Shown here in pieces: positions 25,534-32,694 of a stretch of 64,000 nt of DNA. The stretch is taken from assembly GCA_963829575.1 (NCBI GenBank), contig CAWHJF010000003.1, positions 248,001-312,000 on the forward strand, given 5' to 3'. Below the pieces are notes generated by a model. That model searched no databases, was not told where the DNA came from, and saw only the letters and a program-made list of their open reading frames with translations. The stretch comes from KACC-23026 sp963829575 (GTDB taxonomy: Bacteria; Bacillota; Bacilli; Bacillales; Sporolactobacillaceae). The translations under genes and the position numbers were made by a program. Every line of letters starts with the position of its first letter. Position 1 is the stretch's first letter.

Positions 25534-26439
25534 ATGACTCGTTCGCTCCGAATTCTGGGTGTGTTAACCACCCTTATTATGCTCGTTGTAATTATTATGG
25601 GGGCCCTGGTTACCAATACGGGCTCTGCACAAGGCTGCGGTCATCATTGGCCCCTTTGTTATGGACAAGTCGTCCCAACTCTAAATACGGATCATACATG
25701 GATCGAATTTAGCCATCGCGCTGTAACAGGTGTCGCCGGGATTATGATTCTAGTTCTCGCGGTTTGGTCTTGGATCCTTTACTCAAAGGTTCCCTGGGTC
25801 AAGTCCATGGCGATCGGAACGGTTCTTTTTGTTGTTATTCAAGCTGTATTAGGTGGACTTGCTGTAATTTGGGATCAATCTTCTTTTATTTTGGCGCTTC
25901 ACTTCGGAATTTCGTTAATTTCTTTTGCGACCGTGTTGCTTTTGACGATCATTCTATATGAGCAAAGCAAATGGAAAGCAACCCTTTCACCTAAACTCAC
26001 AAAAGGGTTTCGAACCAATCTTGTCCTTCTGTTCATTTATTTATATGTAGTCATTTACTCTGGCGCCTTTGTACGGCACACGGATTCAAGCTTAGGTTGT
26101 TTGGATTTCCCATTATGTAACGGGAAACTCGTGCCAAACCTCTTTAGTCGGGCAGGCTTTCAATTTACCCATCGATTTTTAGCAGGTGTGCTGGTCGTTT
26201 GGCTAATTCTCACATTTTTCCATGCCGTGCGTTATTATAAAAAGGATAAATGGATCTACTGGTGCACACTCACATCCATTTTAACCGTCGTGTTTCAAGC
26301 GTTCGCGGGAATCATGGTCATTTACACAAGAATGCAATTAACCTTTTTGCTCATGCACTCATTCTTTGTCACATTGCTGTTTGGAATCCTCTCGATCCTT
26401 TTAATGTTGGCATTAAGAAGAAAAACCAACTCTATATAA
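25534..26439 (+). CDS. ctaA: Haem A synthase
   Basis: Membrane monooxygenase that converts haem O to haem A. The 301-residue product has eight membrane segments in two similar halves. Each half carries a cysteine pair (GCGHHWPLC near 34-42 and GCLDFPLC near 189-196) and a haem-ligand histidine (WIEFSHRAVTG near 56; FQFTHRFLAG near 213). The catalytic glutamate is in WIEFSH. ATG with AAAGGTGAG upstream. This is the type 1 form with extracytoplasmic cysteines, as in B. subtilis. Confidence 0.95.
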   Translation: MTRSLRILGVLTTLIMLVVIIMGALVTNTGSAQGCGHHWPLCYGQVVPTLNTDHTWIEFSHRAVTGVAGIMILVLAVWSWILYSKVPWVKSMAIGTVLFVVIQAVLGGLAVIWDQSSFILALHFGISLISFATVLLLTIILYEQSKWKATLSPKLTKGFRTNLVLLFIYLYVVIYSGAFVRHTDSSLGCLDFPLCNGKLVPNLFSRAGFQFTHRFLAGVLVVWLILTFFHAVRYYKKDKWIYWCTLTSILTVVFQAFAGIMVIYTRMQLTFLLMHSFFVTLLFGILSILLMLALRRKTNSI

Positions 26440-26449
26440 ACGAAAAAAA

Positions 26450-26520
26450 GAAGATGCCCCAAACGGGCACCTTCTCAGAGTGTAGAGAAACCCCATGCTT
26501 TTTCTCTACACTCGTTTTTT
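26450..26520 (+). terminator. Tandem terminator hairpins after ctaA
   Basis: First hairpin 26450-26474 (GAAGATGCCC with GGGCACCTTC), second 26478-26513 (GAGTGTAGAGAAA with TTTCTCTACACTC) followed by GTTTTTT. The second is a classic strong terminator. The first recurs at 27134. Confidence 0.9.
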
Positions 26521-26559
26521 ATGCAGTTTTTGAACTAAGATTTAATGTATTTTGTATCG

Positions 26560-26705
26560 ACCTGTGGAAATTCGCTCGCTTGCCGCGGACGAACGTCCGA
26601 GCCTCCTCACTTTAAATGGGGGTTGCGGGGTCTCGGTCGCCCGTTTTTCCGCAGGCGTCTCGCGATTTCCTCTTGGTTATTTTGTATTTATCTCATAAAT
26701 AAATG
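26560..26705 (+). repeat. Palindromic intergenic repeat, copy B
   Basis: Contains TCGCTTGCCGCGGACG, CCGAGCCTCCTC, GGGGTCTCGG and TTTTTCCGCAGGCGTCTCGC in the same order as copies A and C. Its left and right ends are less well kept. It lies between the ctaA terminator and a transposase remnant. Confidence 0.8.
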
Positions 26706-26719
26706 AGCTAAGAAGTTCG

Positions 26720-26851
26720 TCAACGACCTGTAAGCTTCGCGAGGTGATTGGCGATCTTTTTTATATTCTGAACCGTTGCTGTCATTAAGGCTTGTTCTTG
26801 TGCATGTTCTTTTCCGCGTAAACGGCAGTAGCGAAACGGCTCCTTGAAAGG
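26720..26851 (-). pseudogene. C-terminal remnant of an IS1182-type transposase
   Basis: On the minus strand this frame reads FRYCRLRGKEHAQEQALM and then TATVQNIKKIANHL before a stop. The order of an RGK(E)-Q-AQ-AL-TA(T)VQNIKKIA ending is typical of IS1182-family transposases (DDE_Tnp_1 type). Two TGA codons stand directly upstream in the same frame and no catalytic part is found nearby, so only about 43 codons remain. It is a relic, placed where B. subtilis has pycA between ftsW and ctaA. Confidence 0.7.
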
Positions 26852-26890
26852 TCATCATGGTTCTCGGCTTTGATCAATCTCCGTGTTGTT

Positions 26891-26927
26891 TTGCCTAAAA
26901 TCCATGTATTTGATGGATTTTAGGCAA
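26891..26927. repeat. Perfect 15-base inverted repeat
   Basis: TTGCCTAAAATCCAT pairs exactly with ATGGATTTTAGGCAA around a 7-base loop GTATTTG. No T run follows on either strand. It lies next to the transposase remnant and could be part of a former mobile element or a regulatory palindrome. Confidence 0.7.
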
Positions 26928-27133
26928 GCCAGCAAGAGAGCTGATTCAAGAAGTCGGTTATGATGAAATCTCAAGTAGTAGGCTCACGGATCGCCCGCGG
27001 AAAGCGAGCTTATTTCCGCCTATTAAAACGAAGTTTTATACAATAGTTATAATAGCGATATAACATATTAACGCGTTTGTTTGATTAAGTTAAATGACGT
27101 AAAAAAGGCTGTCGAAGACTTTTTCGACAACCT

Positions 27134-27167
27134 GAGAAGGTGCCCCAAACGGGCACCTTCTCTTTTA
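27134..27167. terminator. Terminator downstream of ftsW
   Basis: Stem GAGAAGGTGCCC with GGGCACCTTCTC, followed by TTTTAATT on the plus strand and preceded by a second small hairpin (GTCGAA with TTCGAC at 27110-27128). It is nearly identical to the hairpin at 26450, so the two flank the remnant-containing interval. Confidence 0.75.
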
Positions 27168-27215
27168 ATTCTGTTTAACTACGTTGTTCTACTTTCTTAA
27201 TCTTAATGTTCAAAA

Positions 27216-28361
27216 TTAAGCAACCTCTTGTTGAACTAATTTAGCTTTTCGATTTGCGAATGCGGAAACGTTTATTAAGATTCCTAACATAAATGTGGTC
27301 ATGATGATCGAGGAGCCCCCATAACTGACGAAGGGTAAGGTCACACCGGTTACGGGTAGAAGGCCTGTTGTTGCGCCTAAATTAACAATCGTTTGAATAC
27401 CAATCAAACTTGAAATTCCGATTGACAGTAAACTCCCAAATACATCTTGACAGCGGATTCCAATCAAAATCCCTCTAATGACGATAAAAAGAAGGCAAAG
27501 AATGACAAATGAAACCCCGAATATTCCGAGTTCTTCTGCAATGATGGCAATAATGAAATCCGTATGAGGTTCTGGTAGAAACCCAGCCTTTTCAATACTG
27601 TTGCCTAACCCTTTGCCCGTAATCCCACCGGAAGCAATAGCAATATAAGAGTTAATAAGCTGCCATCCTCCAGACCCGGAAATCGTAAAAGGATGATAGG
27701 CGGCTGTAAAACGTTTCAATTGATAACCTTTTAGCAGGATCGGAAACATTATAGCAAAGGCACCGCCACCGAGTCCAAATAATAGAGTGAGATGTTTAGT
27801 CCGCATTCCTGAACATATTATAAGGGTTGCGGAAATACCTGCCATAATCATAGCTCCACCTAAGTCAGGTTCCAAGGCTATGAGAACAAAAAAGACAGAG
27901 ATCATTGTTAATGGAGGTAAGACACCACTTTTGAAGTCCGAAATGAAGGATTGTTTATTTGAGAAAACCGAAGCTAGATAAATAATGAGAGAGAGTTTGG
28001 CAATTTCAGATGGCTGAATGGAAAAACCAGCGATTGAAAACCATGAGGTCGCACCATTTGCCTGGCTTCCAATTAACATAACGGCGAGCAAAAGAAATAA
28101 AGTCCCAAAAGTGATGGGCTTCGTGAAGGCTTTGAACATTTTGTATGGAAGAACCATGCCAACGGCACCGGCGATGAGTGCTAAAAAACACCATACTAAT
28201 TGTTTTTTAAAAATATAGGTGCTTGAACCATGCAACACCATAATCGACCAAATCGTACTAGCGCTGTAGACCATAATCAACCCGAATGCCATCAATAGAA
28301 GCGTGACAAAAAGAAGGGTGTAATCATAATAACGAAATAATTCCTTAAACCTGGAAAACAT
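27216..28361 (-). CDS. ftsW: Peptidoglycan glycosyltransferase FtsW
   Basis: SEDS-family lipid II polymerase of the divisome. The 381-residue product has ten membrane segments and the SEDS signatures YSAST near 31, GSQANGATSW near 101 with IQPSEIAKLSLIIYLA, GGWQLINSYIAIASGGITGKGLGNS near 229, PEPHTDFIFAIIAEE-like block (EPHTDFIIAIIAEELG) near 262, and LPFVSYGGSSI near 340. ATG with TAGGATGAG upstream. Position next to ylaN matches B. subtilis ftsW (ylaO) rather than rodA. Confidence 0.93.
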   Translation of the reverse strand: MFSRFKELFRYYDYTLLFVTLLLMAFGLIMVYSASTIWSIMVLHGSSTYIFKKQLVWCFLALIAGAVGMVLPYKMFKAFTKPITFGTLFLLLAVMLIGSQANGATSWFSIAGFSIQPSEIAKLSLIIYLASVFSNKQSFISDFKSGVLPPLTMISVFFVLIALEPDLGGAMIMAGISATLIICSGMRTKHLTLLFGLGGGAFAIMFPILLKGYQLKRFTAAYHPFTISGSGGWQLINSYIAIASGGITGKGLGNSIEKAGFLPEPHTDFIIAIIAEELGIFGVSFVILCLLFIVIRGILIGIRCQDVFGSLLSIGISSLIGIQTIVNLGATTGLLPVTGVTLPFVSYGGSSIIMTTFMLGILINVSAFANRKAKLVQQEVA

Positions 28362-28388
28362 AAAATCTCATCCTATCTATAGCCCAAG

Positions 28389-28524
28389 TTTTACTACTGC
28401 TTAATGTGGGTTAACTTCTATAAGACCTGCTTTGTGACAACGCCTAACTCTTTTTTTGAATGGGTTATGATAAAGTAAAACGTCATTCAGTGTGGGCTTA
28501 ATTACCCTTTAAAGCGGGATAAAA
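28389..28524. repeat. Two copies of a TTTACTACCC-TTAA-GCGGGAT motif
   Basis: TTTTACTACTGCTTAATGTG (28389-28408) and, 100 bases on, ATTACCCTTTAAAGCGGGAT (28501-28520) resemble TTTACTACCCATTAAGGCGG at 51840. The second copy is preceded by ATAAAGTAAAACGTCATTCA, matched by ATAAAGTAAACATCATTAAG at 51744. A low-copy intergenic repeat or a mobile-element remnant is likely. Confidence 0.55.
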
Positions 28525-28564
28525 AGACCTCAAACTAGTGATGCACTTAACAAATTTTTCTATT

Positions 28565-28608
28565 AAAAAACTCAAACTACTTGTTAACGAACCAAGCTAG
28601 TTTGAGTT
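28565..28608 (-). terminator. Intrinsic terminator after ylaN
   Basis: Stem AAACTCAAACTA with CTAGTTTGAGTT around an 18-base loop, followed on the minus strand by TTTTTTAATAG. Confidence 0.8.
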
Positions 28609-28612
28609 CGAA

Positions 28613-28897
28613 TCACTCTTCACCTGTGATCGCTTCATAAAGGCCCGAAAGGTGTTGTTCAAGTTTCTCAAGTATTGCCTTTCCATCCTTCGCATCCACT
28701 AATCCAAGACGAACAGCAAAATCAATTTCCCTTGATAGACCGAACATTTGAGTATCTAATACTTCCTCATAGAGCGGACATTGCGGCATGGTCAAGTTCT
28801 CCATTTGGACTTCTATGAGCTTTAAAATTTTATGTGCATCCCCTTCGAGCAAGGCATACGCCTGGTCTCGATGTTTGGATTCAATATCGGTCGACAA
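28613..28897 (-). CDS. ylaN: YlaN family protein (Fur-associated)
   Basis: Small helical protein (DUF1507) required under iron limitation in Firmicutes; recent work on S. aureus and B. subtilis connects YlaN with the Fur regulator and iron homeostasis. The 94-residue product is strongly conserved, with KILKLIEVQMENLTMPQCPL and EVLDTQMFGLSREIDFAVRL in the middle. TTG at 28897 is chosen because GGAGGGG lies six bases upstream and the length then matches the 93 residues in B. subtilis; the frame upstream encodes an unrelated hydrophobic stretch. Located beside ftsW as in Bacillus. Confidence 0.92.
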   Translation of the reverse strand: MSTDIESKHRDQAYALLEGDAHKILKLIEVQMENLTMPQCPLYEEVLDTQMFGLSREIDFAVRLGLVDAKDGKAILEKLEQHLSGLYEAITGEE

Positions 28898-29128
28898 TCG
28901 GATCCCCTCCAATTTACTCCCACATTCTCTATTTAATATTAAATGGAATAAGCCCAAAAAGCAAGCAATAATAAGAGCCATTATCAACGAATCAATAGGG
29001 ATGATGTGACAAATTGAGCCCCACATTCTATACTAGAGATGGTTCGGATTTTTGGATGGTATTCAGTCCTAAGAAATGAAAAAACAGGCGAGAATTCGCC
29101 CAAGGATCATAGAAATGAGGCCCGTAAA

Positions 29129-29608
29129 ATGACAGATATTGTACAGATAGCTGGTAAGGTCAAGTTTCCAATTGTCTTAGACCCTAGCAGTTGGATTTTC
29201 GACAACCGCAAAATTGAATGGCAAGATTATCTTCAAGAAAAGGTTACCATTGATGACGTAATCGAGAACAGAAAAGATGAACGCGCAGGTGCGGCCATGC
29301 CTCGGATGATTGAAGTCAAAGTCAAATACGATAAAGCCACTTGGTTGACCGATTCTTTTGTCATCCCTGTTGAACCCTTCTTGAAGAACGCGGAACCTTT
29401 GGAAGAGGCGACACATGTACGCTTTGAAAACCGCTCAGGCGAGCAGCATCCCCTCCTTCCAATTGACGTCTTTAAAGCAGGTGTTTTTGGCTTCTCAAAA
29501 AATGGTAAGATTCTCCAGGAAGACGGTCCGCTCCAGTTTTGTAATCTCGAAGATTACAAAGAAGCCCCGATTACCGGCATCACTAAAATAATTATTGAAT
29601 CGAATTAA
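29129..29608 (+). CDS. ylaL: YlaL family conserved protein
   Basis: Equivalent in place to B. subtilis ylaL, between ylaN and ylaK; function unknown, although database entries often call such proteins peptidyl-prolyl isomerases without strong support. The 159-residue product starts MTDIVQIAGKVKFPIVLDPSSW and shows no membrane segment or known motif; it is rich in beta-prone sequence. ATG at 29129 is preceded by GAGG at eight bases; 30 upstream codons in the same frame lack similarity. ylaM, the glutaminase gene next to it in B. subtilis, is absent here. Confidence 0.75.
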   Translation: MTDIVQIAGKVKFPIVLDPSSWIFDNRKIEWQDYLQEKVTIDDVIENRKDERAGAAMPRMIEVKVKYDKATWLTDSFVIPVEPFLKNAEPLEEATHVRFENRSGEQHPLLPIDVFKAGVFGFSKNGKILQEDGPLQFCNLEDYKEAPITGITKIIIESN

Positions 29609-29614
29609 TAAGCT

Positions 29615-29650
29615 GACCAAAAAGGGACTGGACAAGTCCCCTTTTTGGTC
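29615..29650 (+). terminator. Strong terminator after ylaL
   Basis: Stem GACCAAAAAGGGACT with AGTCCCCTTTTTGGTC, loop of five bases, six bases past the ylaL stop. Confidence 0.88.
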
Positions 29651-29668
29651 ACATCAATTTCAAGTTAA

Positions 29669-29722
29669 AATAAGGGCCCTGTGATCCGCCTATTTTATAA
29701 GGCGGATCACAGGGCCCTTATT
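29669..29722. terminator. 22-base perfect palindrome between ylaL and ylaK
   Basis: TAAGGGCCCTGTGATCCGCC (29671-29690) is repeated exactly as its reverse complement at 29701-29720, extended by two A-T pairs outside, around TATTTTATAA. On the minus strand TTATTTTAAC follows, so it can end ylaK transcripts; its length is unusual for a terminator. Confidence 0.75.
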
Positions 29723-29840
29723 CTACTTCTCTTAACTTGTGTGTTCGTTTGGCAGACTCAGGTGACCTTGTCTCCACAATCCCCCCCTATTTTCTGAAGC
29801 GTCCTTGCTATTAAATCAATCTTCATTTTTTCAGATAACC

Positions 29841-31166
29841 TTAAAGCACATCGGCGGCGATTTGGGCAAGTTTTGAACGCTCACCTCTTTCAAGTTTAAC
29901 ATGTCCACTTATATTTTGTTCTTTCATTCTTTCAACCACATAGGTCAGGCCATTGTTAAACTGATCAAGATACGGATGATCGACCTGTTCCGGGTCACCC
30001 ATTAGTACGATTTTGGTCCCTTCACCGACCCGCGTTAAAATCGTTTTAATTTCATGCTTCGTTAAATTTTGCGCTTCATCTATGATCATAAACTGCTCTG
30101 GAATACTACGTCCTCTAATATATGTAATCGCTTCGGTCTGGATCGATTTGATCCCTGCGAGAATGTCCTCGATTTCGCCTTTGCGCTTCGTGTTGAACAA
30201 ATATTCCAAGTTATCATAAATGGGCTGTAGCCACGGTTTCAATTTTTCCTCCTTTTCTCCTGGCAAATAGCCCAAGTCTTTTCCAACTGGCATGATCGAT
30301 CGGGCGATTAACAATTTTTTATACAGTCTTAAATCCTCGGTTTGAAGAAGTCCAGAGGCCAACGCCAACAGGGTCTTGCCTGTTCCCGCTCGACCTATTA
30401 AGGTGACGAGTTGAACGTCAGTCCTTTGTAGAAGTTCAAGCGCCATGATTTGCTGAGCATTTCGCGCTTTTATGCCCCACACGGCTTCGTTGCCATAGAA
30501 ACAAGGTGTCAGCATGTCGCCCTTAGAATCAATAACCCCAAGTGCAGAGGCTTGGGTGTTTAAGCCTTTTAAAATTATAAATTCAAACGGATACGTGGGT
30601 TCTTTTGTGATTTGAGTGACCGGCAGTTTTTTAAGTAAATAAAACGAGTCGATCAATTGGTCAGAGACATAAAATTCGCGGTACCCTTTGTATATATTTT
30701 CTGATGGAACGACGCGATCATTTAGATAATCCTCAACTGGAATACCGAGTGCATCTGCCTTTACCCGAACTAAAATATCCTTACTCACCAAAATGACTTC
30801 TCTTGGTTTGTGCTTCCCCTCTTCCTCATTTTTCAGATTCAAAGCGACCGCGATGATGCGGTTATCATTCGTCCTGTCCACAAATGAACTTTTCAGTGAC
30901 TCAAAAGAACGATGGTTTAATTCGACGCGAAGATTCCCTCCATTTTCTAGTTGAACGCCATGATTAAGCCTTCCTTTTTGTCTTTGCTCATCAATGAGCC
31001 TTGAAACATGCCGCGCATGCTGACCCACCTCGTCCATATTCCGCTTTTTTGAATCGATTTCTTCTAAAACAACAGCTGGAATAATGACTTCATTTTCCTC
31101 GAAAGCGAACAAAGCCATTGGATCTTGTAAGAGTACATTTGTATCTAGGACGTAAATTTTAGTCAA
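29841..31166 (-). CDS. ylaK: PIN domain and PhoH-type ATPase YlaK
   Basis: Two-domain protein (PhoH2 type): an N-terminal PIN ribonuclease-like domain (YVLDTNVLLQDP at residue 4, EEIDSKKRN near 38) and a C-terminal PhoH ATPase (GRAGTGKTLLALA near 258, IIDEAQN near 360, MGDPEQVDHP near 388). PhoH2 proteins are RNA-unwinding nucleases; the physiological role in Bacillus is open. TTG at 31166 is used: GGAGG lies seven bases upstream and the 441 residues match the family length. It faces ylaJ across a short divergent promoter region. Confidence 0.92.
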   Translation of the reverse strand: MTKIYVLDTNVLLQDPMALFAFEENEVIIPAVVLEEIDSKKRNMDEVGQHARHVSRLIDEQRQKGRLNHGVQLENGGNLRVELNHRSFESLKSSFVDRTNDNRIIAVALNLKNEEEGKHKPREVILVSKDILVRVKADALGIPVEDYLNDRVVPSENIYKGYREFYVSDQLIDSFYLLKKLPVTQITKEPTYPFEFIILKGLNTQASALGVIDSKGDMLTPCFYGNEAVWGIKARNAQQIMALELLQRTDVQLVTLIGRAGTGKTLLALASGLLQTEDLRLYKKLLIARSIMPVGKDLGYLPGEKEEKLKPWLQPIYDNLEYLFNTKRKGEIEDILAGIKSIQTEAITYIRGRSIPEQFMIIDEAQNLTKHEIKTILTRVGEGTKIVLMGDPEQVDHPYLDQFNNGLTYVVERMKEQNISGHVKLERGERSKLAQIAADVL

Positions 31167-31308
31167 AATGTCGCCTCCTGTAGTCATGAGCTATTTTTAA
31201 AAATGTTTGATTAGTACAAATGTATGAGAAATCGAATAAAGATAGACGATTGATCAAAAAATACTCTAAGACACTTTCAAAAATTTTTAATGTTCAGGGG
31301 GTTCAACC

Positions 31309-31833
31309 ATGGCTTGGCAACATGCACTAGTCGGTCTCACCACCTCCGTTCTCATCTCTGGACTTGGCGTTACACATGGCCATGCCGATGCTTACTCGGC
31401 TTCTGGAAAGCGTGTATTTCAAGAGATGAAACAATCGGTGAAGCCGGTTCTTACCAATTCATATGTGAATAACGCATCCGCTAACCACCTTGCAAAGCTC
31501 GCCACCCAAATTAACGGGGTCCAACACGCGACGGTCATTGTTCTTGGAAATTATGTCGTTGTCGGATTAACGATCGATCCAACACTTAATCGCCACAAAA
31601 CGGGTAACATTAAATATGATGTGGCAAATGTGATTAAAGGCGATCCGAACGGGGCAAATGCCTTCGTGACAAGTGATCCAAACCTTGTTCAACGGCTAAA
31701 AGACATTCGAGTGGAAATTCTAGATGGAAAACCCATTCAAGGCATTCTTCAGCAATTAGCTCTAGTCGTCGAACGTATTATGCCGGATGCCTCCAGTGAT
31801 TTTCTGAAATCCCGTTCTAACTCCACAAGGTAA
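31309..31833 (+). CDS. ylaJ: YhcN/YlaJ family sporulation protein, without lipobox
   Basis: Exported sporulation protein of the YhcN/YlaJ family, usually a spore-associated lipoprotein. The 174-residue product has a signal-like hydrophobic N-terminus (residues 4-24, VGLTTSVLISGLGV) and the family core HLAKLATQINGVQHATVIVLGNYVVVGLTIDP near 60. The whole protein contains no cysteine, so it cannot be lipidated as B. subtilis YlaJ is expected to be. ATG with CAGGGGG upstream. Position between ylaI and ylaK is conserved. Confidence 0.85.
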   Translation: MAWQHALVGLTTSVLISGLGVTHGHADAYSASGKRVFQEMKQSVKPVLTNSYVNNASANHLAKLATQINGVQHATVIVLGNYVVVGLTIDPTLNRHKTGNIKYDVANVIKGDPNGANAFVTSDPNLVQRLKDIRVEILDGKPIQGILQQLALVVERIMPDASSDFLKSRSNSTR

Positions 31834-32001
31834 GGACCACGATTCAAACGTAAAACCTGAAGGGCCATTTCGTATTTTTTTCTAAGGAATGTCGCTTTGG
31901 GACTATGATTTAGGCGAATTTATTTCTTCCTAAATATAAGTCACAAAGATTAAAAAACACCTTTTAAAAAACATGCTATAATGGTCTTGAGGTGACGACC
32001 G

Positions 32002-32205
32002 ATGAAATTGAATTGTGTTTTATGTAATGAATCACACGATATAGACGATCAAACGCCTATTGCGAAGCGTTTGAAAAACCGTCCGATCCATACTTATATG
32101 TGCACTAAATGTCACGACCGCATCACAGAACAAACCATTAAACGCTGGGAAACCGGAAAGTTTAGAGTGTATCACAAGGACGTTCAAAAAAATGAAAATT
32201 GGTAA
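32002..32205 (+). CDS. ylaI: YlaI family zinc-ribbon protein (DUF2197)
   Basis: Small cytoplasmic protein of unknown function in the DUF2197 family. The 67-residue product has two CxxC pairs (CVLC near residue 5 and CTKC near 34) that would bind zinc, and the family segment DDQTPIAKRLKNRPIHTYMC between them. ATG with GAGGTGACG upstream. A terminator follows within ten bases. Placed between ylaH and ylaJ as in B. subtilis. Confidence 0.88.
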   Translation: MKLNCVLCNESHDIDDQTPIAKRLKNRPIHTYMCTKCHDRITEQTIKRWETGKFRVYHKDVQKNENW

Positions 32206-32211
32206 CCAAAA

Positions 32212-32256
32212 AAACCACTCCCTTTAGCCTAATACGGCTTAAGGGAGTGGTTTTTT
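32212..32256 (+). terminator. Strong terminator after ylaI
   Basis: Stem AACCACTCCCTTTAGCC with GGCTTAAGGGAGTGGTT and loop TAATAC, followed by TTTT. Convergent ylaH lies beyond. Confidence 0.9.
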
Positions 32257-32288
32257 GTGATGCAGTACTTTTTTATCTAAGTCGCTTT

Positions 32289-32645
32289 TTACAAACGGCG
32301 ATCCATTTGATTAGAATTCGAGTCAGCAGGTGCCTGTTTTTTTGAGCTAGCCAATCTAATTTTATAGATCGAAAGGATGAGTGCCGCAATCGCCAGAGCC
32401 CCTACAATCGGAAGTTGTAAAGCTAAAATGGTCAATAAAATGCATCCGATTAGCATGAGCGCATAAATCACAGCAGACTTAAGGAGTGGCAGTTTACGGG
32501 CAAAGCCAAGCTTATAGACCACAATAGACAAAATCACAATTGTAAAATAAAGAATTGTGATCGTATGGTCTGTTGACCACTTGTGATCATATAAAAACTG
32601 TGGATAACCCGAAAGATGAAACTCGCTACTGTTAGTGCTTGGCAC
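32289..32645 (-). CDS. ylaH: YlaH-like membrane protein
   Basis: Small membrane protein of the YlaH family, function unknown. The 118-residue product has three membrane segments at about 26-44, 55-75 and 77-97 and a short basic C-terminus. The GTG at 32645 has GGGGAG six bases upstream; an ATG five codons earlier has only a weak site (TTGGATC). Next to typA as in B. subtilis, and probably cotranscribed with it, since only about 50 bases separate them. Confidence 0.8.
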   Translation of the reverse strand: MPSTNSSEFHLSGYPQFLYDHKWSTDHTITILYFTIVILSIVVYKLGFARKLPLLKSAVIYALMLIGCILLTILALQLPIVGALAIAALILSIYKIRLASSKKQAPADSNSNQMDRRL

Positions 32646-32694
32646 GGCGATCTCCCCCATTAAGATCCAAAATTAAACACGTCAACAAAAAGAA

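Noticed and set aside
26250..26615. Plus-strand frame of 121 codons
   Set aside because: Overlaps the end of ctaA and its terminators in another frame.
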